NCBI GenBank assembly: GCA_021820965.1
Contig: JAKACZ010000008.1
Location: forward strand, 1 to 64,000
Source of the DNA: Bacillota bacterium
GTDB taxonomy: Bacteria; Bacillota; Sulfobacillia; Sulfobacillales; Sulfobacillaceae
DNA: 64,000 bases
Reading direction: 5' to 3'
Under the pieces are notes generated by a model. That model ran no database searches and was not told the DNA's origin. It saw only the letters and a list, made by a program, of their open reading frames with translations. Of the stretch, positions 54,811-63,964 are shown piece by piece. Numbering within the stretch: position 1 is the first letter of the stretch; every line of letters begins with the position of its first letter. The translations under genes were made by a program, and so were the position numbers.

Positions 54811-55572
54811 CTACGAATGAAAGTTCTCGATTTCTTGGATCAACCGTTTTGGATCCTCAACCGGCAGCGAGTGTCCAACTTCCGGGATGAGGGTCATCGT
54901 TGCCCGATGCATTCGGGAAGCCATTTCCCCCACTCGCTGTGCCGGGACTAGCACATCATTGGAGCCGTGCAGAATGAGCGCCGGATTTCGGATCTCACTG
55001 AGCCGCTGCACGATGTTCCAGTGGGTGAGAGCGCGAACCATCGGAATCCACCCTGTCGCGTCCATGGCGTCGTCCACTAAACGGTCAAAGAAAGCCGTGG
55101 CATGGTCGAGGCGCGGCGAGATGGCTTCCAGCGCAACACGCGTTACTTCCCGGTCTTTCGACATGCGCTCCGTGTCTTCGAGCGCTTCCTCGGTGATTGG
55201 CATGCCGTCCGCAGGTGCCGGATCGATCAACACCATATCTCGGACAAGCTCGGGCCAGTCCAGGCATAATTGTAGTACCACGGCCCCGCCCAGCGAATGG
55301 CCAACCCAACGGGCGGGGAATGTCCCCTGCTCCCTAGCCAAGCTCGCGAGATCACTGGCGATCTGCTCCACGGTGTATCCATCGCGCGGTTTGTCGGACC
55401 GTCCGAAGCCTCTCAGATCCATTCGCGTGACCGTATAGTTTCGCGTCAATGGCGCCCACACCAAGTCCCACCAACGGGATGACGCCGCATTGCCATGCAC
55501 TAACATAAGCGGAGGCCCACCGCCCTCGGTCTCATACCAAAGGCGAACCTCACCGGTATCGAACTCGGCCAT
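54811..55572 (-). CDS. Alpha/beta hydrolase
   Basis: 253 aa. Oxyanion region LMLVHGNAASSRWWD, nucleophile elbow WVGHSLGGAVVL (Ser), acid in LHGSNDVLVPAQ (Asp) and His in PEVGHSLPVEDP. MDLRGFGRSDKP is typical of the epoxide hydrolase/haloperoxidase/dienelactone-type group. Last gene of the Liv/KAS III operon, 15 bases after the ligase gene; it may hydrolyse an ester or thioester precursor of the pathway substrate. Confidence 0.88.
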   Translation of the reverse strand: MAEFDTGEVRLWYETEGGGPPLMLVHGNAASSRWWDLVWAPLTRNYTVTRMDLRGFGRSDKPRDGYTVEQIASDLASLAREQGTFPARWVGHSLGGAVVLQLCLDWPELVRDMVLIDPAPADGMPITEEALEDTERMSKDREVTRVALEAISPRLDHATAFFDRLVDDAMDATGWIPMVRALTHWNIVQRLSEIRNPALILHGSNDVLVPAQRVGEMASRMHRATMTLIPEVGHSLPVEDPKRLIQEIENFHS

Positions 55573-55587
55573 CATGTCTTCCCCCTC

Positions 55588-57069
55588 TCATGGTCTCCAC
55601 GACCTTAGGCCGTGTTTGTCGATTTTCCCAGCCCCGGTTAGGGGCAGTGCGTCCACGAAGTGGATATATCTCGGTATCTTGTACCGGGCCAACTGGCCCA
55701 TCAGCGCCTGACGAACAGCATCCACGGTCAGGTCCTGCGCAGCAACTACAAAGGCGGCACCCACCTCTCCCCAACGCTCGTCGGGAACCCCGACAACTGC
55801 GCAAGCCCAGACTCCGGGAATGTTGTTGACCGCCGTTTCGACCTCGCCCGGATAAACGTTTTCGCCTCCGGAGATGAAGAGATCCTTCTGACGGCCGACG
55901 ATGTGATACAACCCGGCTTCGTCTAGACGGGCTAAGTCGCCGGTATGAAAATACCCATCCTGATCAAAATACTGGGCCGACTCTCCTGGGTTGGTGTCAT
56001 AGCCGTCAGCGACTGTTGGCCCCTTGAGCCATAGTTCTCCCACTTCCCCTGGGCGGACATTTTGCCCCCCTGGGTCAACGATTCTGGTTGTCAGGTGAAA
56101 GACGGGCACCCCGACCGCATCCGCGACGGCTTTGCCGTCAGTTCCCTCGGGGATGGCAAAACAATTGGGTCCGACCTCGGTGAGACCATAGCCCTGTCGG
56201 AATGGAATGCCCTCAGCCTCGAACATCCGGCGCACGGATTCGGGGCAGGGGGCGCCCCCCGCAATAGCAAACTTGAGCCCCGTCCAGTTGGTGGCTTTAA
56301 AGGCGGGATGCTCGCACAATGCATGAAACATGGTGGGCACCATAAACAGAACGGTGACACGCCAGCGGTCCCTGGCGTCCAGGACTTGGCCCGGGTTAAA
56401 GGTGGGAAACACCACGCTGGTTCCACCAGCCAGGAACAACGGAGTTGTTAGAACGTGGTAGCCTCCGGTATGGTAGAACGGCGTGAGCACCAAAGCCCGG
56501 TCGTCAGCGCCAAGCTGCCAGGACATTAGGGTATTGACCGCGTTATAGAAAATTTGACGGTGGGGAATGCGAACTGCCTTCGGATGTCCGGTCGACCCCC
56601 CGGTAAAGAGCAGCATCGCCGGGTCTTTCGGATCGGCGGGGTCTGGGGCAATCCCGCTGAACCCGCTTAGAGCGGCCTCGTATTCTTCGAGTCCGAGAGC
56701 CGGTATTTCTAGCAGAGCTGTCATCTCTTCGGCCACCGGCTTGAACACACGTTCGTACAGGATTAGCCGGGGCCGTACGCCAGCCGCCTGGGCGATGAGT
56801 TCGGCCGTCGAAAGCCGCCAATTGGCCGGCCATATCGTGGTACCGGAGTATCCCGCTCCTAACCAGAGGTCCACATGAGCCAGGTGATTTCGTGAGACAA
56901 TCGCCACCCGATCGCCCCGGCGCACCCCGAATTGATGGAGCAACTCTGCCAGCCGCCGCACCCGTTCGGCCACAGCCGCGTAAGTGTAGACCGTACCGGA
57001 AATCCCATCGATAATGGCAGGGCGATCGGGCGTCAACGCCGCTCGACGACTCGCCCAATCTGTTATCAT
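55588..57069 (-). CDS. AMP-dependent acyl-CoA ligase/synthetase
   Basis: About 493 aa from ATG 57069 (GGGGAGG 9 bases upstream), full length for ANL enzymes. Core motifs: LLFTGGSTGHPKAVRIPH (P-loop), QGYGLTEVGPN, YFHTGDLARLDEAGLYHIVG, RQKDLFISGGENVYPGEVE and the C-terminal Lys in GAGKIDKHGLR. Activates a carboxylic acid as acyl-AMP then CoA thioester. Its start overlaps the KAS III stop (TAATG), showing translational coupling. Confidence 0.92.
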   Translation of the reverse strand: MITDWASRRAALTPDRPAIIDGISGTVYTYAAVAERVRRLAELLHQFGVRRGDRVAIVSRNHLAHVDLWLGAGYSGTTIWPANWRLSTAELIAQAAGVRPRLILYERVFKPVAEEMTALLEIPALGLEEYEAALSGFSGIAPDPADPKDPAMLLFTGGSTGHPKAVRIPHRQIFYNAVNTLMSWQLGADDRALVLTPFYHTGGYHVLTTPLFLAGGTSVVFPTFNPGQVLDARDRWRVTVLFMVPTMFHALCEHPAFKATNWTGLKFAIAGGAPCPESVRRMFEAEGIPFRQGYGLTEVGPNCFAIPEGTDGKAVADAVGVPVFHLTTRIVDPGGQNVRPGEVGELWLKGPTVADGYDTNPGESAQYFDQDGYFHTGDLARLDEAGLYHIVGRQKDLFISGGENVYPGEVETAVNNIPGVWACAVVGVPDERWGEVGAAFVVAAQDLTVDAVRQALMGQLARYKIPRYIHFVDALPLTGAGKIDKHGLRSWRP

Positions 57070-58085
57070 TAAATTGATGCCTCCCCCCAGCGGATGACTA
57101 CCGCGTCCCATGCGTACCCAATCCCGGCACTTACCCACACCACGTAGTCGCCGGCATGAATTCGCCCTTCACGCACGGCAAGTTCCGTAGAGAGAATCTG
57201 ATCAATCTGGCCCAAATGTCCGTAGTTCTCAAGATATGTCGATTGGCTGCTCTCCAAGTGCAGCGCCCGCAAGATGGCGGCATGGGCACTCCGCTTCATG
57301 TGCAAGAGGCTCAGATATCCGATCTGCTTGTCTAGCGCCCCGCTCTCTTTGAGCGCCTCACGGACGACGTGCAAGAAGTTGGCCATCGAGCGCGCCTCCA
57401 GGCGCTTCTTCATTCCCGCGGGGTCTGGAACATCCAAAAACGGGCGGTCCCAGTCGCCCAGTTGCGCCTTGGTGCCCCCGCGCGGCGCGACGACATCGCG
57501 GCTGAACGAGCCGTCGGTAAGAACGCTACTACCCAGAATCCGGTGGCCCGGGCCATCGCGCGAAACCACCACTGCCCCGGCGCCCGCGCCGAGATTGTAC
57601 AGGAAACGAACCCGGGGATTCTGGTAGTTGATGAGATCGGAGTTTTGGTAGCCACCGGCAATGAGGGCATGGCGCACACGAGGATCCGACCGCATGATGT
57701 CCTTCGCCAGTTTGAGGGCCAGCACCCCTGTTCCGCAACGTTGAGCCACGTCGAACGCCCAGGCGTTTTTGAGGCCCAAATCGCCCGCCAGCGCGATCCC
57801 GGTGGTGAGCAAGGGGTAGTCCTTGTACTCCTCGGTAATGGAAATCACCAAATCAATCTCGCCGGGATCGAGGGCCGCCCGCTTGAGCGCCGCGCGCCCC
57901 GCGTTCACCGCTATCTCGTGAGGATGATCGTCGGGCCCGGCCACAACCTTTTCATGAATGCCCAATTTGTCCCGGATGACCCATTCGGGCAGGCCGGTCC
58001 GGTCCGCCAACTCAGCCGAGGTCATGCGCGCTGCGGGAAGGTGGGTGGCAAGACTCACAATGCCGGGCGAGACCTCAGTTGCCAT
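57069..58085 (-). CDS. KAS III-like 3-oxoacyl synthase / thiolase-fold enzyme
   Basis: About 338 aa from ATG 58085. Catalytic triad of the FabH family: Cys in AFDVAQRCGTGVLAL, His in LLHMKRSAHAAIL, Asn in YLENYGHLGQ. Other marks: WVIRDKLGIHEKVVAG and YNLGAGAGAVVVS. More divergent than housekeeping FabH, and in an operon with ligase, hydrolase and transporter genes, so it probably works on an imported or secondary metabolite rather than in general fatty-acid synthesis. Confidence 0.88.
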   Translation of the reverse strand: MATEVSPGIVSLATHLPAARMTSAELADRTGLPEWVIRDKLGIHEKVVAGPDDHPHEIAVNAGRAALKRAALDPGEIDLVISITEEYKDYPLLTTGIALAGDLGLKNAWAFDVAQRCGTGVLALKLAKDIMRSDPRVRHALIAGGYQNSDLINYQNPRVRFLYNLGAGAGAVVVSRDGPGHRILGSSVLTDGSFSRDVVAPRGGTKAQLGDWDRPFLDVPDPAGMKKRLEARSMANFLHVVREALKESGALDKQIGYLSLLHMKRSAHAAILRALHLESSQSTYLENYGHLGQIDQILSTELAVREGRIHAGDYVVWVSAGIGYAWDAVVIRWGEASI

Positions 58086-58734
58086 CCGCACCTCCGTTCG
58101 GACCCTTGAGTCCGAAGAACACAAAGCGCATGACATCTCGAAATACATCTTCGGAAACCTCGCCACCCTCGGAAAACAAGACGTAACGCATGCCGATGAA
58201 GTCGCCCACGCCCATGAGCGCGTAACTTAAGGCCTCCGCATTGCTCGAGATGAATTCTCCCGCTTGCATCGCGGCTTCCAGTCCACGACGATATCCCTTG
58301 GCCAAGTTTTGGTAGTATCGACGAAAGACAACCGGATCGACGAACTCCGCCTGCCGCACGATGCGATATGACAGCGGATGCTTGGCCACAAATTGCCAGA
58401 AGGCGCGAAATCCTTCCCTCTCCACCGCCTCGCGGCTGGTGACATCCCTGGTCGCTTGATGGATTTCCTGGCGGAGCTCGGTCGCCAAATAGTCGACCAC
58501 CGCCACGAAAGCATCCTTCTTCGAGGAGAAGTAGAGGTAAAAGGTCCCCTGGGCTATCCCCGCCATTTGCACAATCCGCGTGATGGATGCCTCGTAGAAT
58601 CCCATCTCGCCGAACACCTGTTCGGACGCCTGCAAAATTCGTTGCTTGGTGTCTCGACCCCGTTCGGTCACGGGTTCTGTACCGACAACCATGTCCTTAT
58701 CGCCGCTCACCCGGCTTCTCCCCCTTGTTGCCAT
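58075..58734 (-). CDS. TetR family transcriptional regulator
   Basis: About 219 aa from ATG 58734; a GTG about seven codons on has the better ribosome site (AAGGGGGAGA). HTH: TKQRILQASEQVFGEMGFYE and ITRIVQMAGIAQGTFYLYFS. The C-terminal ligand domain is of the fatty-acid/acyl-CoA responsive style (FRAFWQFVAKHPLSYRIVRQ). It lies within the operon between livM and the KAS III gene, overlapping both, so it likely controls the whole unit. Confidence 0.88.
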   Translation of the reverse strand: MATRGRSRVSGDKDMVVGTEPVTERGRDTKQRILQASEQVFGEMGFYEASITRIVQMAGIAQGTFYLYFSSKKDAFVAVVDYLATELRQEIHQATRDVTSREAVEREGFRAFWQFVAKHPLSYRIVRQAEFVDPVVFRRYYQNLAKGYRRGLEAAMQAGEFISSNAEALSYALMGVGDFIGMRYVLFSEGGEVSEDVFRDVMRFVFFGLKGPNGGADGN

Positions 58735-59669
58735 TGTCTGTTTTCCTGTTCGCTTGTCGCCAGCTTGGCCGTTCGCTGAAATCCCGCCAGCCCCTTGGGG
58801 AAAAATCTTACCACCACAATGTAAATAACCCCTAACACAAGCGCCCAATGACTTGTTGTCGCGTTAAGCCACGTCTCCACGATGTACAAGCCGGCACCGG
58901 CCGCCAACGGTCCCCAACCCGAGTCGACCCCACCAATGATGACCATCAAGAGCACGGTGAAGCTGGTATCGCTGTTGAGGGTCTCGGTGAATGCCATGCC
59001 TTGGAACAGTACATACAGAGTGCCGGCGAGTCCTGCCAGTGCTCCCGCCGTGGCCAGCGTCACCCATTTGACGCGGCGCGAGGAGATGCCTAAGAGGTCG
59101 GCGCGAAGCGGATTGTCCCGAGCGGCGTGGGCCAATAATCCCAGCCGGTGGTGCCGCAGACGCACCACTCCGAAAGCCGCCGCAAGCGCCAAAAGCGCCG
59201 ATACGTCGTAGAGAACGCCGGGAGAGGTCAGAGCAGGCGAAAACCGCATCCCGGCCAGACCGTTGGTGCCGCCCGTGAACCCGGTGGCCGATTGCACAAT
59301 GAGGTGGAAAAACTCCGCCAGTGCGAAGGTCACCATGGCGAAATACGGGCCGGTCGCGCGAAGACTCAAAAAGCTGAGTCCCATGGCGAAAAGCCCAGTG
59401 CCGAGCGTTGCCATCGGCAGCAGAATCCACGTCGACCAATGCGTATGAACCGCTAGCAGTCCGAGACCGTAGACTCCCATTCCGAAGAAGAGGGCATGAC
59501 CGAAGGAAATCTCTCCCGTCCACCCAATCACCAGATCGTAGCTAACCGCAAACAGGCCCCATATGGCAGCGCCGGTAGCTAGATTCAACATGTAGGGCGT
59601 ACCCGTCACCCATGGCCAGATTAAGCCAGCCACCACCCCCGTTACCCCAATCCACCGTCTAAGCCGCAT
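58707..59669 (-). CDS. livM: Branched-chain amino acid type ABC permease LivM
   Basis: About 320 aa from ATG 59669. Roughly eight to ten helices; LivM pattern DLVIGWTGEISFGHALFFGM near residue 50, then FFHLIVQSATGFTGGTNGLAG and RVKWVTLATAGALAGLAGTL. Start overlaps livH and the 3' end overlaps the TetR gene. Part of a five-gene Liv transporter whose substrate is probably not an ordinary amino acid, given its neighbours. Confidence 0.92.
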   Translation of the reverse strand: MRLRRWIGVTGVVAGLIWPWVTGTPYMLNLATGAAIWGLFAVSYDLVIGWTGEISFGHALFFGMGVYGLGLLAVHTHWSTWILLPMATLGTGLFAMGLSFLSLRATGPYFAMVTFALAEFFHLIVQSATGFTGGTNGLAGMRFSPALTSPGVLYDVSALLALAAAFGVVRLRHHRLGLLAHAARDNPLRADLLGISSRRVKWVTLATAGALAGLAGTLYVLFQGMAFTETLNSDTSFTVLLMVIIGGVDSGWGPLAAGAGLYIVETWLNATTSHWALVLGVIYIVVVRFFPKGLAGFQRTAKLATSEQENRQWQQGGEAG

Positions 59670-60534
59670 GGGTATCCTTCCTTCCCGTCCCTTTGCCAAG
59701 GATGCCGTAGGGCCGGACCAACAACACCACCAGCATCGCCAGCACATTGACAGTCAATGCGAGATTCGGCACAAAGAACCCGATGATGGACTCCGAAAGA
59801 CCGATCACCAAGCTGCCCAACAGGGTGCCGGTAACGCTTGCCATGCCGCCAATGACAACCACGATGAAGCTCAGAACCAGCATATCAAGGCCAGCTGTCG
59901 GATACACTCCGCCAAACGGTCCGTAGAGGACGCCCGCCAAACCCGCCAACGCGCCGCCAAGACCGTATGCGGCCGTAAACAGGGGGCGGATATCGATTCC
60001 GGCCAATTCGACCAACACCCGGTTTTCAACGCCCGCGCGGAGGTACAGTCCCAGGCGGGTATAGCGCAAGATCCCCAATAGGCCAACCCATATCACCAGA
60101 CCAGACCCGATCAAAATCAGCCGGAACACTGGAAACGGCATGTGACCCACGGAAATCGTCTGAGCCAACCACCCGTTGAGATTATCCTGTTGGATTTGGG
60201 GCCCGAAGACCCAGTTGACCAGGTCGTTCAGCACCAACATCACCCCCAGCGTGGTCAAGAGCTGGGCGAAAGGGTTTCTGTACAATGGTGCCAGCAGAAG
60301 ACGCTCGACCATCACCGCCACAATCGCCCCGGCGACAAATCCGGCTGCCAGCGCCACACCAAAGGGGAGGTGCATCCGCATCACGTCCCACCCTACATAA
60401 AGACCCGCCAAAAAAATCCCGGCGTTGGCGAAGTTCAGGATGTCCATGACCCCGAAGACCAAGGAGAGCCCGGCAGATAACACGAAGTAGAAACTGGCCA
60501 ACGACAAGGCGCTAAGAACTAGATTGAGTGTCAT
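59659..60534 (-). CDS. livH: Branched-chain amino acid type ABC permease LivH
   Basis: 291 aa membrane protein. LivH features: SLASFYFVLSAGLSLVFGVM and DILNFANAGIFLAGLYVG at the N-terminus, IRPLFTAAYGLGGALAGLAG, and the conserved VVVIGGMASVTGTLLGSLVIG. ATG 60534 overlaps livF by 23 bases. Confidence 0.93.
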   Translation of the reverse strand: MTLNLVLSALSLASFYFVLSAGLSLVFGVMDILNFANAGIFLAGLYVGWDVMRMHLPFGVALAAGFVAGAIVAVMVERLLLAPLYRNPFAQLLTTLGVMLVLNDLVNWVFGPQIQQDNLNGWLAQTISVGHMPFPVFRLILIGSGLVIWVGLLGILRYTRLGLYLRAGVENRVLVELAGIDIRPLFTAAYGLGGALAGLAGVLYGPFGGVYPTAGLDMLVLSFIVVVIGGMASVTGTLLGSLVIGLSESIIGFFVPNLALTVNVLAMLVVLLVRPYGILGKGTGRKDTHAA

Positions 60535-61225
60535 ATATGCCTCCCGCCAGGTTGACTAAACCTTCCGCGTAGGCGGCACTTTGCCTGAGATCCGACATAG
60601 CGCCTGACGCCGCGACGCGGCCCAACACTATCAACACGTACCGATCCGAGACCGCCTCCGCCAACCGTACATTTTGTTCCACCAATAGCACGCTGCCCTT
60701 GTCTTTCAGGGTTTTGATGGCCTCGGTTAGTCGCTTAATCACGGCGGGAGCTAGGCCCAGCGAAGGCTCGTCGATGAGAAACCACCGCGCATCCGAAAGC
60801 CATGCGCGGCCAAACGCCAAGATCTTGCGTTCACCGCCCGAGAGTAGCGCCGCGGTCCGGTGCCATAACGGTTCGAGTTCAGGAAACGGGCCGAGTACGC
60901 CCTTGACCGGCCGTGCCGCCCCAACCCGAAGGTTTTCCTCAACCGTCAAGGTTTGAAAGACGCCGCCGTCCTCGGGAACGTACATCAGTCCGGCCCGTCG
61001 CCGCTGATGGGTGGTCATGCGATTTAATCGACGACCTTCAAGGACTATCTCGCCGCGAGTCATCGCCACCACGCCCATCACGGTTTTGAGGGTGGTGGTT
61101 TTACCCATGCCGTTTCGGCCGAGCAATGCCACGACTTCGCCAGAGTTCACAGCGAAATCGATATCATGCAAGATGGGCCGCTCCCCAAGATTTGCCCCCA
61201 TGTGGCTGATTACCAGTGAACTCAA
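60512..61225 (-). CDS. livF: Branched-chain amino acid type ABC ATPase LivF
   Basis: 237 aa ATPase. Walker A LLGRNGMGKTTTLKTV, LivF-specific RRAGLMYVPEDGGVFQTLTV, signature LLSGGERKILAFGRAW (variant), Walker B RWFLIDEPSLGLAP, and LLVEQNVRLAEAVSDRYVLI. Starts 4 bases inside livG's end. Confidence 0.93.
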   Translation of the reverse strand: MSSLVISHMGANLGERPILHDIDFAVNSGEVVALLGRNGMGKTTTLKTVMGVVAMTRGEIVLEGRRLNRMTTHQRRRAGLMYVPEDGGVFQTLTVEENLRVGAARPVKGVLGPFPELEPLWHRTAALLSGGERKILAFGRAWLSDARWFLIDEPSLGLAPAVIKRLTEAIKTLKDKGSVLLVEQNVRLAEAVSDRYVLIVLGRVAASGAMSDLRQSAAYAEGLVNLAGGIYDTQSSS

Positions 61226-61938
61226 CGGCTTTCCTCCCTGAGACCCTTAAGGCCGTCCGGTTCCTCCCCGAGATATGCGGCCCTCACCGCCGGATCGCCG
61301 GCAACAGCGAGGGGACGTCCATCGGCAATCACCCGGCCCCGGTCCAACACGGTCATACGGTCGACCAACTTCAACGTCCAATCCAGGTCGTGTTCGACCA
61401 GTATGATGGTGGTCCCTGAGTCCCTGACCGTGCGTAAGAGCGACGCCATCCGCTGGCGTTCCTCTCCTGTCAACCCCGCGGCCGGCTCATCCAAGAGCAA
61501 CAAGTCGCACGGCCGGGAGAGCACCAAGGCCAATTCGACCTGCCGGGCAATCCCGAAGGACAGTTCAGGCGGCCGAAGGCCCAGCCAAGGGTTGAGTTCC
61601 AAACGTTGCGACCACCCCCGGTCGTGCCCCCCCACGAGCTGAAAGTGCTGGTCGACGGTCAGTGTGGCAAAGAGCTGGGTGGTTTGAAAGAGCCGCTGAA
61701 TCCCCAGCCGGGCGCGCGCCACGGACGAGAGGCCGCCCACCGGTCGCCCCTTAAAGAGGACTTCTCCGGCGTCAGCCCTCACAATCCCGGTAATAACATT
61801 GAAAATGGTGGTCTTGCCGGCCCCATTGGGACCGATGAGACCATGTACCGAACCGGGCTCGATAGCTAGATCGACGCCGCCGAGTGCACGCACGCCGGAG
61901 AAATGATGCGAGATACGGCAAAGTTCCAAGAGGGCCAT
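61222..61938 (-). CDS. livG: Branched-chain amino acid type ABC ATPase LivG
   Basis: 238 aa ATPase. Walker A LIGPNGAGKTTIFNVI, LivG pattern ARLGIQRLFQTTQLFATLTV, signature ELSFGIARQVELALVLS (degenerate compared with LSGGQ, as is common in LivG), Walker B DLLLLDEPAAGLTGEE, switch His IILVEHDLDWTLKLV. One base separates it from the binding-protein gene. Confidence 0.93.
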   Translation of the reverse strand: MALLELCRISHHFSGVRALGGVDLAIEPGSVHGLIGPNGAGKTTIFNVITGIVRADAGEVLFKGRPVGGLSSVARARLGIQRLFQTTQLFATLTVDQHFQLVGGHDRGWSQRLELNPWLGLRPPELSFGIARQVELALVLSRPCDLLLLDEPAAGLTGEERQRMASLLRTVRDSGTTIILVEHDLDWTLKLVDRMTVLDRGRVIADGRPLAVAGDPAVRAAYLGEEPDGLKGLREESR

Positions 61939-61939
61939 G

Positions 61940-63167
61940 TTACTGTCCTGGCTGTCCCGCGAGATTCGGCACGGTCATAATGTCTTGCGGCACCGCGTAT
62001 CCCGCCGAGCTATTCCAGACCAGCTTGACCACGTACATCGGCTGAGTTGCCTGATGCGAGGATTGGCCAATCGTTTCCGTTCCCTTGGGAGCCTCGATGG
62101 TCATCCCGCTTAATGCCCGGATCAGTGCTGAGGCTTTGGTCGAACCCGCTTTGGATAGGGCCTGCACCATGGCCTGGCCCGCCGCAAACGACGTACCGGA
62201 AAACAGATCGGGCGGCTCGCCGTACTTGGCTTGGTAATGTTTGACTAAATAGCTGTTTGCTGTGCCATTGGCCAGGCTGTAGTAATAGTCTGTCACCCCA
62301 ATGAAGCCGTTGGCCGCATGGCCCAGCGCCTTGAGCCCGTTATAACCGCCGATCGCACCAATGACCTTCATTTTCTGATACAATCCGGCTTGCTCCATCT
62401 GCTTAAACAAGTCCACCGCACCAACCCCCGCCCAGGTCACCACCAGTTCTTTGGGCAGTGGATTTAAGGCCAGGATTTTGTCAATATAGCTTGAGAAATC
62501 GGTCGTCGTCTCAGGGGCATACAGAACGCCGAGATTCTTGGCCCCCGCGTCGGTCAACGCTGTCGCCCAGTCCTTCACGCTAGAGGTGCCGAAGGAGTAG
62601 TTAGGGGCGAACTGATAAAAGGTCTGGCCGCTTGCGCCTCCGTGGCTTTTCAGGTAATCGGCATAGGCCGCCGCATACATGTAGGTATCGGCGGCGGTGC
62701 GAAATACATAGGGATTGAGATAGGTTGTCGTGAGGTCGTCATCGGCCGCCGGATCAATCAGCAGCGGAACCTTGTACTGCCCGGCCACTTGCTCCATAGG
62801 AATGGCGACAGCGCTATACGCTGGCCCCTGCACCATGACCACGTGGTCATTTAATATCAAATCTTTCATCATCGTCGAACCCTGCGAAGGACTTCCCCCG
62901 TCATCCCGGATCAATAGCTGGATGGACCGTCCATCCACTTTGTCCGTTCCCTTGGTAGCGTACAGAATTCCCAACTTGAGTCCACGGATTTCCTGCTGGC
63001 CGTAGTCCGACAACGGCCCGCTCTCCGACGTCACTACGCCAATCTTAATAGGTCCGGAAGCCGTGTTGGGTGGGCTTGACCCGGTGCTGGCGGTGGCCGC
63101 TCCGCACCCGGCCAAGAAGAATGTGCTGGCCAACATCAACGACGCTGCGGGGGCTTTTATCCCCATC
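61940..63167 (-). CDS. Periplasmic-binding-protein-like lipoprotein of the Liv transporter
   Basis: About 409 aa from ATG 63167 (AAGGAGG 8 bases upstream). Signal peptide and lipobox STFFLAGC; Thr/Ser linker; then a type I substrate-binding domain (IKIGVVTSESGPLSDYGQQE, IRGLKLGILYATKG, VVMVQGPAYSAVAIPMEQVA). Surface-anchored receptor that hands substrate to LivHM. Usual LivK amino-acid site residues are not obvious, which fits a different ligand. Confidence 0.9.
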
Positions 63168-63211
63168 GTCTTTTCCTCCTTCATATGACACATGAGTCAG
63201 TTCTCAGATTG

Positions 63212-63249
63212 AAAATAGCGCAGTCTTAGAATTCTGTCAATATCAATTC
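63212..63249 (-). promoter_or_regulatory. Promoter and possible TetR operator of the Liv/KAS III operon
   Basis: Minus strand TTGACA (63235-63240), 17-base spacer, TATTTT (63212-63217), about 45 bases before the binding-protein ATG. An inverted repeat GAATT-N11-AATTC (63229-63249) covers the -35 box and could be the operator for the operon's TetR protein. The rest of 63250-63565 contains no gene and should hold the maoC promoter. Confidence 0.6.
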
Positions 63250-63565
63250 TTTAAATTTTTGCAGAGGTGATAGGACTTTCAAGGACAAGCTTCGAATACC
63301 AATTCCATGATCACTGAATCACTTGTCATATTTGTGCGGAGTTGATAGCATGTGCCCATGGTTGGGGATCCTGCCCATCGCGCTCCAGCCATCGTGCTAG
63401 ACGAGTCGATCGACTCCGATAATGGTAATAAAGGAGACTGCAGAACTCGCCCCTGTATCAAGACAGACTTCAGGCCATCGCTTCCCGGAGCCAGGTGCCA
63501 ACCCTTTGGCCGGGCGGAAGCTCCCAGACTATCCCGTCAGTATACGTGTTGAGGAGGACTTCTCC

Positions 63566-63964
63566 ATGAAGATAGGCGATTCTCAGGTGGCCACTTACGT
63601 GGTCGACGAGGAAAAGGTTCGAGCGTTTGCCGCTGTGTCAACCGATTGGAACCCCATCCACGTCGATTCGGCCTACGCGAAAAAGACCCGCTTTGGCCGC
63701 CCGATTGTGCACGGAGGACTAATCATGAGTTTTGTCTCGGCGCTACTAGGCCAGGAGCTACCCGGGCCAGGCAGCATCTATCTCACTCAGAACGCCACAT
63801 TCCGAGCACCGGTGTTTGTCGGCGACAAGGTTACGGTCTCAGTCACGGTAAAGGAGATACGGCCCAATGGCGTCGTAACACTGGAACATCTAGCCCATGT
63901 GAATGATCGTGTGGTGTTAGAGGGGAAGTCCGTTATTCTGTTTGAACCGGTAGTCGATGGCTAA
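63566..63964 (+). CDS. MaoC-type (R)-specific enoyl-CoA hydratase
   Basis: 132 aa single hot-dog domain from ATG 63566 (GAGGAGG 8 bases upstream); longer frames lack a ribosome site. Hydratase 2 motif: DWNPIHVDSAYAKKTRFGRP, IVHGGLIMSFVSALLG, with the catalytic Asp and His. Then FRAPVFVGDKVTVSVTVKEI. PhaJ-like: interconverts trans-2-enoyl-CoA and (R)-3-hydroxyacyl-CoA. Divergent from the KAS III/ligase operon, so it may serve the same acyl-CoA pathway. Confidence 0.9.
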   Translation: MKIGDSQVATYVVDEEKVRAFAAVSTDWNPIHVDSAYAKKTRFGRPIVHGGLIMSFVSALLGQELPGPGSIYLTQNATFRAPVFVGDKVTVSVTVKEIRPNGVVTLEHLAHVNDRVVLEGKSVILFEPVVDG

